Assembly: GCA_000173115.1 (NCBI GenBank)
Contig: ABVW01000008.1
Coordinates: 1 to 49,331 of the forward strand
Direction: 5' to 3'
DNA: 49,331 nt
Origin: Flavobacteria bacterium MS024-3C
Lineage (GTDB): Bacteria > Bacteroidota > Bacteroidia > Flavobacteriales > Flavobacteriaceae
This document shows, in pieces, positions 36,851-46,042 of this stretch. A program made the position numbers and the translations under genes. The notes under the pieces were generated by a model that did no database searches, was not told the DNA's origin, and worked only from the letters and a program-made list of their open reading frames with translations. Within the stretch, counting starts at the first letter, position 1; each line of letters opens with the position of its first letter.

Positions 36851-37942
36851 TTATAGGTCATGTACTTTATAACCTAAACCCAAAGTATCTTTTCTACGAA
36901 GCTTAAATGTATGGGTATATAAAAATTCAGCTACTGTCAATATACCTTTAGGCTTATAAAATTTAGTGCCAAACTGAATTTTTGCTAAGATTTCTTGTGA
37001 TTCCTTTAAATACTCTTGTGCTACGACTATTACCAATTGTTCCCCCAGTAAATCATGGGGAATTCCGGAATAAAAGAAAGGAAAGGAAAAATATTTTTCA
37101 TGGGCTTTTTCCAATGATTCTGGATGAATCTTAACACCACCTGAATTAATCACAAAATCCAAGCGTCCCAACCATTCAAAATGCGATGCATCTAAAATTC
37201 GCACTATATCTGTTGTGTGAATGGTATCAGAACTAATATATGGGGCTATTACACTTAAGCAGCCACGATCATTCTCCTTAATATGGATATGGGGCAATAA
37301 TGAAAATATAACTTGATCCTCTAGCGTTAATTTTGCTATAGCTATGTGACTTAAGGTCTCTGTCATTCCATAACTTAAAAACAATTCTGTGGGCTCCGTT
37401 TGAACGGCTAAAACTGCTTTTCTTTTGAGGCTACCAATTAAAGGCGCACCACCTATTAAAACTTTTCGACAACAGTTTAGAAGCGGAATACTTGCCTCTA
37501 ATTGACTTGGAACCATCGCCACAAAATCAAAAGTAGTTTTAAAAAAATCAAGTGGATGATTAGATGGAGGGCTTACCCATAAATCCAAACCCAATGAAAG
37601 CGCACGTACAACCATCATTTTTCCTGCAATAAATTGGGTAGGAAGACATAGAAGTATTTTATGCCCTGGAATTAAATTAAAAAATTGACCAGTAAGTTGC
37701 GCATGTGCTTGCATGGCGCTTTTTGTAAAACTTAAAGGTTTGGGTGTTCCCGTTGAACCAGACGTTTGCACACTAATTTCATTTCCTTCTGCCAACCATT
37801 CTAACAAAAAAGTCCCTAGATGAACTAAATAAGACTTTTCACTTAGCAAGAGCGATGTTGCATAAATTCCTAGTTCTTTCTCATTATATGACTTGCCTTG
37901 AATGGAAAAATTTGGGTGCACGCTAAAAAAAGTAATATCCAT
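36851..37942 (-). CDS. menE: O-succinylbenzoate-CoA ligase (AMP-binding)
   Basis: This activates o-succinylbenzoate to its CoA thioester for menaquinone synthesis. The AMP-binding P-loop TSGSTGTPKPL is at about residues 60-70. The A5-like motif is LSYGMTETLSHIA, and GRLDFVINSGGVKIHPE is the hinge. Length is 363 residues from the ATG at 37942, short for the superfamily but normal for Bacteroidota MenE. A longer start at 38014 would run into the CPBP gene. It lies 7 bp after that gene. Confidence 0.9.
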   Translation of the reverse strand: MDITFFSVHPNFSIQGKSYNEKELGIYATSLLLSEKSYLVHLGTFLLEWLAEGNEISVQTSGSTGTPKPLSFTKSAMQAHAQLTGQFFNLIPGHKILLCLPTQFIAGKMMVVRALSLGLDLWVSPPSNHPLDFFKTTFDFVAMVPSQLEASIPLLNCCRKVLIGGAPLIGSLKRKAVLAVQTEPTELFLSYGMTETLSHIAIAKLTLEDQVIFSLLPHIHIKENDRGCLSVIAPYISSDTIHTTDIVRILDASHFEWLGRLDFVINSGGVKIHPESLEKAHEKYFSFPFFYSGIPHDLLGEQLVIVVAQEYLKESQEILAKIQFGTKFYKPKGILTVAEFLYTHTFKLRRKDTLGLGYKVHDL

Positions 37943-37949
37943 AGACTGA

Positions 37950-38846
37950 TTAGGGCATTTTAACAGGTCCAAATAATTTATTGATCCAACCATTCCATTG
38001 GTATTTCTTAGCAAAAAACAATAAAAATAACGGGTAACATACCCCTAAAACAAGGTATAAATCATTTCCAATAGTAGGTGTAGCCACATCTATATATATA
38101 GAATCTGTTTGGAATGCAGTCCAATTAGAAGTCATTAATAGCGCCGCTACAAGGTTATTTGCTGCATGAAATCCAAGGGCTAGCTCTAAACCTTCATCCA
38201 TTAAGGTAACAATCCCTAGAAAAAAACCTGTACCCACATAATAGGCTAAAATACCATAACCCAAGGTTTCCACCTCCGGGTTACCAATATGCATGAGTCC
38301 AAAAGTAAGCGAAGTGAAAATGAATGGCAACGCTCTAGATTTAAAAAAAGCCCCTAGACCTTGCATCATATAACCCCTAAAAAGATATTCTTCAAAACTA
38401 GTTTGTAGTGGAATGAGTAAAATAGCTACCACAGCTAACTTTAAAAATGGCCCTAAATTAAAATTATACACATAATCTTCAGGGCTAAAATACACCCCAA
38501 CTAGTGTAGTGGCAACCACAACAAATCCCCAAATAGAAAATGAGGTAAATACCCTAGACCAATCTATTGAACTCCTAGAGGTTGTAAGACTCGTTATAGA
38601 CTGTCTATGCACCCATTTCACCCATCCTAAAAGCATGAGTAAACCCAGGGCAAATTGAAGTAAATTTTCCATTAAAAAGGGCGTAGATCCCTTTTCTGCA
38701 ACTGCGGCTTGCATTAATGCGGTCACATCTATATTCATAGAAGTAATCACAGCATAACTCAGTCCCATCATGGCAAAAAATGAGAGTGGAATTGGAAGGT
38801 ATTTCCAAAAACCCAATTGTCCCTTAAAAGCTTGTGCTATATACAT
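37950..38846 (-). CDS. CPBP family intramembrane metalloprotease
   Basis: A 298-residue multispan protein with CPBP (CAAX protease/Rce1-like) motifs: the Glu152-Glu153 pair in FEEYLFRGYM, His in FGLMHIGNP and the FHAANN segment. In bacteria this family includes intramembrane proteases and proteins of unclear role. Its position inside the menaquinone cluster is unexplained: it overlaps the end of menC by 10 bp and ends 7 bp before menE. Confidence 0.88.
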   Translation of the reverse strand: MYIAQAFKGQLGFWKYLPIPLSFFAMMGLSYAVITSMNIDVTALMQAAVAEKGSTPFLMENLLQFALGLLMLLGWVKWVHRQSITSLTTSRSSIDWSRVFTSFSIWGFVVVATTLVGVYFSPEDYVYNFNLGPFLKLAVVAILLIPLQTSFEEYLFRGYMMQGLGAFFKSRALPFIFTSLTFGLMHIGNPEVETLGYGILAYYVGTGFFLGIVTLMDEGLELALGFHAANNLVAALLMTSNWTAFQTDSIYIDVATPTIGNDLYLVLGVCYPLFLLFFAKKYQWNGWINKLFGPVKMP

Positions 38847-39895
38847 AAATCATCTATTATTTTAGTGTCCCAAATCACCTTTGAGTCATAGGCTAAAGTA
38901 CCCTTTTGGACCCTCAAAGGAGCGGGAATATTGTTGGTGTATAAACTCCCAGTGCCAAGACCTTGTGGCAATATAGTGTTTTTTAAAAACACCCATTGTG
39001 CAATAGCATTTAAGCCTATATTACTCTCTAAAGCAGAGGTAGCCCACCACCCTATTCCTTTGGAATCTGCTAGTTGAATCCATTGGTCACTCCCTTTAAA
39101 TCCCCCAATAAAACTTGGTTTCAATATGACATATTGAGGCTTTACTGTATCTAAAAGACTTTCTTTTTGTGCAAGAGTAAAGCAACCAATAAGGGATTCA
39201 TCTAGTGCTACTGGAATAGGAGCGTCTGCACACAAAGTAGCCAAATCATTGACCGATTGGACTGGAAGTGGTTGCTCTATAGAATGTACACCTAATTCCT
39301 GAAGAGACTCCATTACTTTATAGGCCGTTTTAAGATCAAAAGCCCCATTGGCGTCTACGCGAAGCTCAATGACTTCCTCTGGGTATTGTTGTCTTATAGA
39401 CCTGAGTAAGGCCAATTCATGATCCACATCTATGGCCCCTATTTTCATTTTTACACAACTAAAACCATTATTCAAAATAGCCCCAATCTGTTGAGACATA
39501 AACTCTTGGTCTCCCATCCAAATAAGTCCGTTAATAGGAATAGGTGCTTGTTCCGATATAAAGGTGGAAGGGAATAAGACAAAAGGATGGCTTGAATCCA
39601 GGGATAAAAATGCCTGCTCTAGTCCAAATTGAATGCTAGGGAACGACAAAAGAGCCGTCCAAAGTGATTCCAAACCTAAATGAATGTGGTTACAAGCCCA
39701 GGAAAGTTTGGCTTCATAATCTGGAACGTCGTCATAGCTCAAACCTTTTAAAAGCCCACATTCACCGTAGCCAACCCGATTATTAACTGTGATTTTTATA
39801 AAATAGGATGATTTGGTCTTTAAAACCCCTCTAGATGTTCCACTAGCTTGTTTAAAAATTAAGTCATGTTTACAATAAGTAGCAATCATTTTCAT
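38837..39895 (-). CDS. menC: o-Succinylbenzoate synthase
   Basis: An enolase-superfamily enzyme that dehydrates SHCHC to o-succinylbenzoate. Residues that place it in the muconate-lactonising subgroup: Lys149 and Lys151 in VKMKIG, Asp181 in RVDANGAF, Glu207 in IEQPL, Asp232 in LDES and Lys259 in ILKPSF. Length is 352 residues from the ATG at 39895; the ATG at 39889 or a start at 39913 would also be possible. Overlaps the CPBP gene by 10 bp, which suggests translational coupling. Confidence 0.9.
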   Translation of the reverse strand: MKMIATYCKHDLIFKQASGTSRGVLKTKSSYFIKITVNNRVGYGECGLLKGLSYDDVPDYEAKLSWACNHIHLGLESLWTALLSFPSIQFGLEQAFLSLDSSHPFVLFPSTFISEQAPIPINGLIWMGDQEFMSQQIGAILNNGFSCVKMKIGAIDVDHELALLRSIRQQYPEEVIELRVDANGAFDLKTAYKVMESLQELGVHSIEQPLPVQSVNDLATLCADAPIPVALDESLIGCFTLAQKESLLDTVKPQYVILKPSFIGGFKGSDQWIQLADSKGIGWWATSALESNIGLNAIAQWVFLKNTILPQGLGTGSLYTNNIPAPLRVQKGTLAYDSKVIWDTKIIDDLCI

Positions 39896-39933
39896 AGCCT
39901 TAAAAATAATCAAAATCCAATTAAAATATGGGC

Positions 39934-40689
39934 TTAACTATTCATTGTCTTCATTAAAAAATCTTTAAAATCTTTAGTGATGGGAATTCTCTTTTGGCCA
40001 ATAAGGACATCTTTGGCATTGATGGAACTAATATGTTCAATATTTACAATATAAGATTTGTGTGCCTTGTAAAAATACTTGGGGGGTAATTTTGTGTGAT
40101 AGTCTTTTAGAGAAGAACGAACCACGAAAGTTTTATCTATGGTATAAACCTCTAAGTACACATTATCTGACTTGATGTAAAGGATTTCAGAAAAGGAAAT
40201 TCTATGGTAAATATGCTGCTTTTTTATAAAAATACTGTCCGTAAGGATGGTTGCTGGAACAAGATCTAAGTTTGCTGCATTAGAATCTTCCAATACGGAA
40301 GACTGTTCTCTAAAATTAAACAATGCTATTTCTATAGCTGTAAAAAGATCTTCTTTTTCAAAGGGTTTTACTAGGTATCCGTTTGGAGTTACTTCCTTAG
40401 CTTTTACAACAGTAGCCCTATCTGAATTAGCCGTAATAAAAATGAATGGAATATTCCTATTTTTCCTAATATACCCACCTAATTCTATGCCTGTTTCAGT
40501 ACCGGATAAAAAGATGTCTATCAATAATAGATGTATCTTTTTTTGACTTAAGATTTGCACAGCAGCATTGTAATCAGTGACAGATTCTACCTTATTATAC
40601 CCTAATTTAGAAAGTAATCTAAGTACGCTGTCAACAACAACTAAATTGTCTTCTACTAGTAAAATTCTAAGATCATTGGACAAGAGCAT
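39934..40689 (-). CDS. LytTR-type response regulator
   Basis: A 251-residue two-domain regulator. The receiver domain (about residues 7-125) has the acidic pair Glu13-Asp14, phosphoacceptor Asp58 in LLLIDIFLSG, Thr86 and Lys108 in YLVKPF. The C-terminal LytTR DNA-binding domain (about 150-250) has LYIKSDNVYLEVYT and FYKAHKSYIVN. No sensor kinase is adjacent. It sits between menA (21 bp) and menC (38 bp) on the same strand, so it is probably co-expressed with menaquinone genes. The targets are unknown. Confidence 0.92.
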   Translation of the reverse strand: MLLSNDLRILLVEDNLVVVDSVLRLLSKLGYNKVESVTDYNAAVQILSQKKIHLLLIDIFLSGTETGIELGGYIRKNRNIPFIFITANSDRATVVKAKEVTPNGYLVKPFEKEDLFTAIEIALFNFREQSSVLEDSNAANLDLVPATILTDSIFIKKQHIYHRISFSEILYIKSDNVYLEVYTIDKTFVVRSSLKDYHTKLPPKYFYKAHKSYIVNIEHISSINAKDVLIGQKRIPITKDFKDFLMKTMNS

Positions 40690-40710
40690 AGCATCAGTTA
40701 CGCTTCTAAA

Positions 40711-41631
40711 TTACAACAAATAATTAGAACCTATTAGAAAACATATGGACCACAAAAAAGTAAGCAAGGCTACTTTTTTAAGCTCTGGGTCTAATAATGA
40801 AGGTAAAGTAGTTTTAGAAACTTTAATCAGATGAAAAAGCAATGGTATAAAAACCAGTAGTGGCAATAGATTTAAACTACTTTCAAAAGAAAAATAGGCC
40901 GTTCCAAGACTGGCTAAAAAAGCCAAAAAAAAGAGCAACATATGGTATCTTTTCCCCCATTTATACCCAAGTTTAACCACCAAGGTATTCTTATCACTCA
41001 GGCGGTCGTTTTCATGATCCCTCAAATTATTGAGATTAAGAACAGAAACACTTAAAGAACCTATGACCAGAGCAGGGAATATATCTGATAAGGAAATATG
41101 AAGGGTGTATAAAAATTTACTTCCTAAAACAGAGAGTAATCCGAAAAATAAAAAAACAAATAAGTCTCCTAAACCTTTATAGCCGTAAGCACTAGCCCCA
41201 ACCGTATACCTAATTGCAGACCAAATACTAGCTATTCCCAAAACAAAAAACAACAAAAAATAAGGCCAGTTAGAAATACCGAATGAGACTGTTAGTAATA
41301 ATAAAACTGAAAATACAGCCACTACTGATAAGAAAACTATGCCTCGTTTTAATTGAGATGCCGCTAAAAGTCCTGATTGTAAAACCCTTTTTGGGCCAAT
41401 CCTTTGGTCATTATCTGTTCCTTTTAAACCATCACCGTAGTCATTAGCGAAGTTAGAAATCACTTGAAATAAAAGGGTGCACCAGAGGGAAAGAACGCCT
41501 ATGTAAATATTGAATACCCCTTCGCTTAGGGCTAAAGCGGCACCTGCTATGATTCCAGAAAAGGATAAGGGGAGCGTTCTCAGTCTAGCTGCTTGCAACC
41601 ATATTTTTAATGAATTAGCTTCAAAAGACAT
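40711..41631 (-). CDS. menA: 1,4-dihydroxy-2-naphthoate polyprenyltransferase
   Basis: An inner-membrane UbiA-superfamily enzyme that attaches the polyprenyl chain to DHNA, giving demethylmenaquinone. The prenyl-diphosphate/Mg site NFANDYGDGLKGTDND is at about residues 60-76, with a second acidic site LNNLRDHENDRLSDKN. About eight to nine hydrophobic helices; 306 residues. It starts 17 bp downstream of the cvfB-like gene. Confidence 0.93.
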   Translation of the reverse strand: MSFEANSLKIWLQAARLRTLPLSFSGIIAGAALALSEGVFNIYIGVLSLWCTLLFQVISNFANDYGDGLKGTDNDQRIGPKRVLQSGLLAASQLKRGIVFLSVVAVFSVLLLLTVSFGISNWPYFLLFFVLGIASIWSAIRYTVGASAYGYKGLGDLFVFLFFGLLSVLGSKFLYTLHISLSDIFPALVIGSLSVSVLNLNNLRDHENDRLSDKNTLVVKLGYKWGKRYHMLLFFLAFLASLGTAYFSFESSLNLLPLLVFIPLLFHLIKVSKTTLPSLLDPELKKVALLTFLWSICFLIGSNYLL

Positions 41632-41648
41632 GCGTAATATTTAAGGCT

Positions 41649-42485
41649 TTAAGCTTCTAGAAGGTATATTCCTTCTGAGGTTATTTTAATGGTTCTGTTT
41701 TTATAAAGGGTCCCTATGGCTTTCTTAAAGACTTTTTTACTCATTTCTAAATAGGCTTTTATCTCTTCAGGAGCAGATTTATCGTGAAGGGGTAAAAATC
41801 CTTTGTGAGCAGACAACAAATCCAATACTTGTTTTGCAGCCGGTTCTAATACTGCTACACCAAGGGGTTGTAAACTAATGTCTAGTTTAAAATCTTCTCT
41901 CTGTAACTTAACATAGGCAGTCATAGTGTCTCCAACTGAGATGGGTTTAAAGACTTCATTTTGGTATACCATGCCTTTGTGCTGATTTTCCACAATAACA
42001 TCCCAGCCTAAATCTGATTGCCTTGTAACCAATACAGAAACTGCGTCTCCTTGCTCATATTTGGCCGTACTATTATCTAGAAACTTATCTAATTTATTGG
42101 ATCCTACTAATCTGAAAGTAACTGGATCTAAATAACAATAAACCACATAAGATTGACCCGCTACCATTTTTGACCTTTGCTCCTTGAAAGGCACCAATAA
42201 GTGCTTCTCCAAACCCCATTGAAGAAATGCTCCAATAGCATTTACCTCCTCTACCCTCAAAAGCGCAAAGGAATTTCTTTCAATGTATGGAACCAGGTTT
42301 GTAGCTACAGGTCTTTCATCGTAATCTAAATAACAAAAAACAGACAATTTATCCCCTATTTCCCAATCCTGAGGAACATACTTATTGGGTAGTAAAATAT
42401 CTGTGCCTTCATCATCTCCAAGAAACAAACCTACAGAAGTATCTCTTAGAATTTCTAATTCGTTGAATTTACCGAGTACAATCAT
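41649..42485 (-). CDS. CvfB-like S1 RNA-binding-domain protein
   Basis: A 278-residue protein made of S1-like OB-fold repeats: the first about residues 3-62, the second about 66-130 (LRVEEVNAIGAFLQWGLEKHLLVPF is cut here to its S1 features: the GAF turn and LVPF end), the third about 143-205, then a winged-helix-like C-terminus. It resembles CvfB, which binds RNA and affects virulence gene expression in Staphylococcus. Its role here is unknown; it lies between menD and menA. A TATTTTTG -7 motif is just upstream. Confidence 0.83.
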   Translation of the reverse strand: MIVLGKFNELEILRDTSVGLFLGDDEGTDILLPNKYVPQDWEIGDKLSVFCYLDYDERPVATNLVPYIERNSFALLRVEEVNAIGAFLQWGLEKHLLVPFKEQRSKMVAGQSYVVYCYLDPVTFRLVGSNKLDKFLDNSTAKYEQGDAVSVLVTRQSDLGWDVIVENQHKGMVYQNEVFKPISVGDTMTAYVKLQREDFKLDISLQPLGVAVLEPAAKQVLDLLSAHKGFLPLHDKSAPEEIKAYLEMSKKVFKKAIGTLYKNRTIKITSEGIYLLEA

Positions 42486-42499
42486 AATGATATAAAACG

Positions 42500-42507
42500 C
42501 AAAAATA
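42500..42507 (-). promoter_or_regulatory. Candidate -7 element (TATTTTTG) for the cvfB-menA-menE segment
   Basis: The minus strand reads TATTTTTG 15 bp before the ATG at 42485. With the 80-bp gap to menD, this could be an internal promoter; the -33 match is poor. Confidence 0.28.
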
Positions 42508-42565
42508 CAGTTTAAAAAGCGGAAAGAAGTTTTTAGCGCACTTTTATTTTAGGACCTTATTAAGA

Positions 42566-44356
42566 TTAATAATACGCTTTAAGGGTCTTAAAAAAGTTCA
42601 TTAACACCCCTTCATTCTCTGTTCTAGGTGTTTTGATTTCCAATAGACTAGGCCCATTATTTCGCTGAAAAAATGCAGACAATTCACTAGAGAGACTTTC
42701 TTTGTTATGAGCGCTGTAATATTCCAATCCGTGCAAAGTACAAAGTGACTTTGCACTTAGGTCGTGAACAGTCTCAAAATAAGTCCTAAAATGCTCACTA
42801 TCCGTCTTTCCTGGCAATACCCTAAAGATACCTCCCCCTTGATTATTAATCAAAATAATCTTAAAGTCTTTAGGGATGTATTTATTCCACAAACCATTGC
42901 TGTCATAGAAGAAACCCAAATCACCTGTAACCAAAGTAGTTTGCACTTGGGAAGTTACACCGGAACCTATGGCTGTAGCAGTGCTCCCATCAATTCCAGA
43001 AGTCCCTCTATTGCAATAAACGGCTACAGAAGGTTTCACAGAAAACAATTGTGCATATCTAATGGTCGCACTATTGGCTAAATGCAATACCGACTTATTA
43101 GGTATGGCTTTGAGCAAATGATAGAACGCATAAAAATCGGAAAAAGGACAAGAGGCGGTATAGGTCTCAATATGCCCCTTATAAATATTTTTGTAGTGAA
43201 GTGCACGTTTTTTTGGCGTGTCAATGGTCGGTATTTCGAGAGAAATAGGCTTTTGAAGGGCTGGACCAAAAAAGGCATCGGCCGTAGGCCTAAAACAAGT
43301 GAAATGGGTAAAAAATGGATTCACAACAATCTCATTTTGTATCTGCCAATGCAATTTTGGGGTGTATTGATTCAAGAAATTCTTTATTTTTTTGGAAACT
43401 ACTGCCCCTCCTATAGTCACCAAAAGATCTGGTGATAAGGCGGCCCCAATAGCTTGCGCGTCCAAGTGTGTTTCCATGGGAGCAATAATATTATCAATAC
43501 TGTCAATAAATTCTGGATGGTGCACATTAGAGGTAGTCTCCGTAAAAACCAATACCCTAGGATCTTTAGAGAGCCATTGCACCAATTCATTGGACAAATA
43601 ATCCAGTGCATTTGGGTACAACACACCTACAATAACCATAATTCGTTTTACTCCCTCCCATTCCGCCTTTAATTTGGGGTCTGAGAGGGTTTTATTAACG
43701 GTTTTACTGTCTGTAATAGCCGCATTTTCCACAGTAGATTTAGGCACTAAAGCACCTTCTAATAATGGCGCTTCTTGGTATAAGGGCTCTTCAAAAGGGG
43801 TGTTTAAATGAATGGGTTTATTTGTGGCTTTTAATTGATTAAACGCTGTGGCTAATAAAGCATGGTTTTTTTTGCTTACCGCTTCTTGAGACCACTGCAA
43901 AGCCTTGGGCATAAAGCGATTATAGCGTTCTGAAGCATGAGAGGCATCCTGAATTAATGGGGCAGAAAACACCACGTGCCTGCCATAAACACCTTCTTGT
44001 CTAATGGTTTGTCCATACCCCTTATCTATGAGATATGAGGGCCTATCAGCAGAAATTACAACCAGTGGAATCCCTGAATAATAGGCCTCAGAAACAGCGG
44101 GGTAATAATTTAATAAAGCACTCCCTGAGGTGCACACAAGCAGGGTAGGTTCCTGAGTTCTCTGTGCCATTCCCAAGGCAAAAAATCCAGCAGCACGCTC
44201 ATCTACAATACTAAAACAGTTAAAAAAGGGATCGGCTAAAAAACTGATGGTCAAAGGTGCATTTCTAGATCCAGGAGAAATAACAACTCTAGAAATGCCC
44301 TGTGCTTTACAATGTAAAACAAGGCTTTGGGCTAAAGGAATACTAGAGTATTGCAT
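42566..44356 (-). CDS. menD: SEPHCHC synthase (2-succinyl-5-enolpyruvyl-6-hydroxy-3-cyclohexene-1-carboxylate synthase)
   Basis: A thiamine-diphosphate enzyme that adds the 2-oxoglutarate-derived unit to isochorismate, the committed step of menaquinone synthesis. The N-terminus VVISPGSRNAP and the catalytic Glu53 in VDERAAGFFALG fit the family. The ThDP/Mg site is VTGDLGFFYDSNGLW followed by NNQGGGIF. Length is 596 residues. A TACTTTTG element on the minus strand (44362-44369) lies only 6 bp before the ATG, so if real it would give a nearly leaderless mRNA. Confidence 0.95.
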   Translation of the reverse strand: MQYSSIPLAQSLVLHCKAQGISRVVISPGSRNAPLTISFLADPFFNCFSIVDERAAGFFALGMAQRTQEPTLLVCTSGSALLNYYPAVSEAYYSGIPLVVISADRPSYLIDKGYGQTIRQEGVYGRHVVFSAPLIQDASHASERYNRFMPKALQWSQEAVSKKNHALLATAFNQLKATNKPIHLNTPFEEPLYQEAPLLEGALVPKSTVENAAITDSKTVNKTLSDPKLKAEWEGVKRIMVIVGVLYPNALDYLSNELVQWLSKDPRVLVFTETTSNVHHPEFIDSIDNIIAPMETHLDAQAIGAALSPDLLVTIGGAVVSKKIKNFLNQYTPKLHWQIQNEIVVNPFFTHFTCFRPTADAFFGPALQKPISLEIPTIDTPKKRALHYKNIYKGHIETYTASCPFSDFYAFYHLLKAIPNKSVLHLANSATIRYAQLFSVKPSVAVYCNRGTSGIDGSTATAIGSGVTSQVQTTLVTGDLGFFYDSNGLWNKYIPKDFKIILINNQGGGIFRVLPGKTDSEHFRTYFETVHDLSAKSLCTLHGLEYYSAHNKESLSSELSAFFQRNNGPSLLEIKTPRTENEGVLMNFFKTLKAYY

Positions 44357-44406
44357 AGGAACAAAAGTAAGCGCTAATCATTAGATTTAAAAAAATAGAG
44401 GTGGTA

Positions 44407-45543
44407 TTAAATGACTTTTTTTATGGTTTGGGCTTTTAAAATGGTTTCCTCCCATTCTTTCTCTGGTTGGGAGCCTGAAGTAATGCCTGAACCTACATAT
44501 ACAATAGCAGTACCTGATTGATATTCCATACACCTTAAATTGACATATAAATCTGCTTCAATAGAATGTAAACCTTCAAAACCTATTGAAGCTTGGGCCA
44601 AATGGGCATGTACAAGCCCCAAGTAGCCCGCATAAAATTTGCGGTCTAAAGCTTCATTTTGCTGAATAAAATCTTGAGCTTGATCTCTAGGAAGTCCACA
44701 AATAGCTGGTGAAGGGTGTAAAGTTTCTATTAATTCTACCAGTGTTTTGTGGCCAATTTGAGCCACACTAATATCTGTTTTTAAATGAGATACTTGGGCG
44801 GCATTTACCTGGTAAGTATTATTTTTATTCACCTTAAGACCTGCAGCAGTGAGTCTATTCTCAATATCTTGGACAACCATTGCCTGCTCCTCTTGCTCTT
44901 TTAAAGTCCAATTTTCAGAGAATAAGGAAGTACTCGTGTCATCTCTTTTAATGGTTCCTGCTAAAGCAGCTGTTTGTAAGGTTTTGTTTTCTATACGTAA
45001 CAAACGCTCTGGAGTGGCCCCTATCCAAGTACCCAAAGCTGGGTGATGCCATAAATAACAAAAAGCACTGTCATAGCAAGCCAATAAATTCTCAAATATG
45101 GCTAAAGGGGTTTTGGCTGTTTCAAAAGAAGTGGCACGGGCTAATACCACTTTTTTAAACTGATTGCGCCCAATCTCATCCAATGCGCTTTGCACCAAAT
45201 TCATATGGGACACTTTTAAAGCGTTGGAATGGTCAAGCACATTAGAACTCCCTTTTTTATCCGTCTCTAAAGGTGCTTTTTCTAGATTTATAGAAGAAAT
45301 TATTGGGTCAAAAGTGGCGTTCATATAGCCCTCAGGCTTTAATAAATGCGGTGTTTTTTCATGAGAATATGTAGCCATAACAAAGCCAAACCTGGCTTCA
45401 GGCGTTACATAATGTAGTGCGTCCGTGTTTTGCCAGAGCAAGTGGACCTTATTTTCATCTGGGGACTTAAAAGCTACAAAAGGCAATCCTTTATTAAAAA
45501 AACCCGCTATATTTTCTAAAAGATCCTCTATTGCGTAGGTCAT
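44407..45543 (-). CDS. menF: Isochorismate synthase (chorismate-binding family)
   Basis: This converts chorismate to isochorismate, the first menaquinone-specific step. It is a 378-residue chorismate-binding enzyme with KVVLARATSF, IGATPERLL, GTIKRDD, HPSPAICGLPRDQAQDFI and the Mg-binding C-terminal VGSGITSGSQPEKEWEET. There is no glutamine-amidotransferase partner and the gene is next to menD, so isochorismate synthase is favoured over anthranilate or salicylate synthases. It starts 5 bp after the thioesterase gene. Confidence 0.93.
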   Translation of the reverse strand: MTYAIEDLLENIAGFFNKGLPFVAFKSPDENKVHLLWQNTDALHYVTPEARFGFVMATYSHEKTPHLLKPEGYMNATFDPIISSINLEKAPLETDKKGSSNVLDHSNALKVSHMNLVQSALDEIGRNQFKKVVLARATSFETAKTPLAIFENLLACYDSAFCYLWHHPALGTWIGATPERLLRIENKTLQTAALAGTIKRDDTSTSLFSENWTLKEQEEQAMVVQDIENRLTAAGLKVNKNNTYQVNAAQVSHLKTDISVAQIGHKTLVELIETLHPSPAICGLPRDQAQDFIQQNEALDRKFYAGYLGLVHAHLAQASIGFEGLHSIEADLYVNLRCMEYQSGTAIVYVGSGITSGSQPEKEWEETILKAQTIKKVI

Positions 45544-45548
45544 ACTAT

Positions 45549-45965
45549 CTAGTTTCGAGGCAGGGCAATAGTGGTTAGCTTGTTCACAGATATTAATTGG
45601 CCTGCGGCATCTGTAATTTTAATATCCCATAATTGCGTTGTTCTGCCTTTATGAAGCACTGTGGCCTTTGCATATACAAAACCAGAAGCAATGCTTTTAA
45701 CGTGGTTTGCAGCAATTTCTATGCCCCTAACTTTATAGTTTTTAGCATCTAAAAATAAAAATGATGCCGCACTGCCTACACTCTCTGCTAATGCAACCAT
45801 AGCCCCACCATGAAGCACCCCGTCTGGTTGGTGCACTTTTGGTCCCACTGGCATTTTAGCAGTTAAAAAATCTTCTCCAACGTCTACATAAGAAATCTCT
45901 AAGGTTTCCATTAAAGTATTGGGGCACCTGTCATTACAAGCTTTAAGAATGGCTTCTTTGTCCAT
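45549..45965 (-). CDS. Hotdog-fold thioesterase (PaaI/MenI-like)
   Basis: A 138-residue hotdog-fold protein starting at the ATG at 45965; an in-frame TTG at 45989 would add eight residues. The core motif QPDGVLHGGAMVALAESVGS has the family's HGG and catalytic Glu61. It is the first gene of the menaquinone cluster, 5 bp before menF. That makes DHNA-CoA hydrolase (MenI function) the most attractive role, by inference from context; a general phenylacetyl-CoA-type thioesterase is the alternative. Confidence 0.87.
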   Translation of the reverse strand: MDKEAILKACNDRCPNTLMETLEISYVDVGEDFLTAKMPVGPKVHQPDGVLHGGAMVALAESVGSAASFLFLDAKNYKVRGIEIAANHVKSIASGFVYAKATVLHKGRTTQLWDIKITDAAGQLISVNKLTTIALPRN

Positions 45966-46013
45966 GTTTTTTTTAGTAAAATTAAACAATAATAAAGGAC
46001 TGACACAATTGTA

Positions 46014-46021
46014 TATCTTTG
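46014..46021 (+). promoter_or_regulatory. Candidate -7 element (TATCTTTG) for the GNAT gene
   Basis: TATCTTTG matches TAnnTTTG exactly and lies 22 bp before the ATG at 46043, giving a leader of about 15 nt. No -33 TTG at the expected distance. Confidence 0.38.
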
Positions 46022-46042
46022 ATTTAAATAATATTTAAGTCC

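Noticed and set aside
36797-36856. A 19-codon reading frame starting MKEILNVHRL in the gap before menE
   Set aside because: It is short, has no promoter match close by, overlaps the end of menE and shows no recognisable motif.
43082-43435. A 117-codon plus-strand frame inside menD
   Set aside because: It lies wholly within the clear menD frame on the other strand and shows no domain; it is an antisense shadow.
44362-44369. TACTTTTG as the menD promoter
   Set aside because: It lies only 6 bp before the ATG with no -33 partner; the motif is common enough in AT-rich sequence to occur by chance, so it was not listed as a separate feature.
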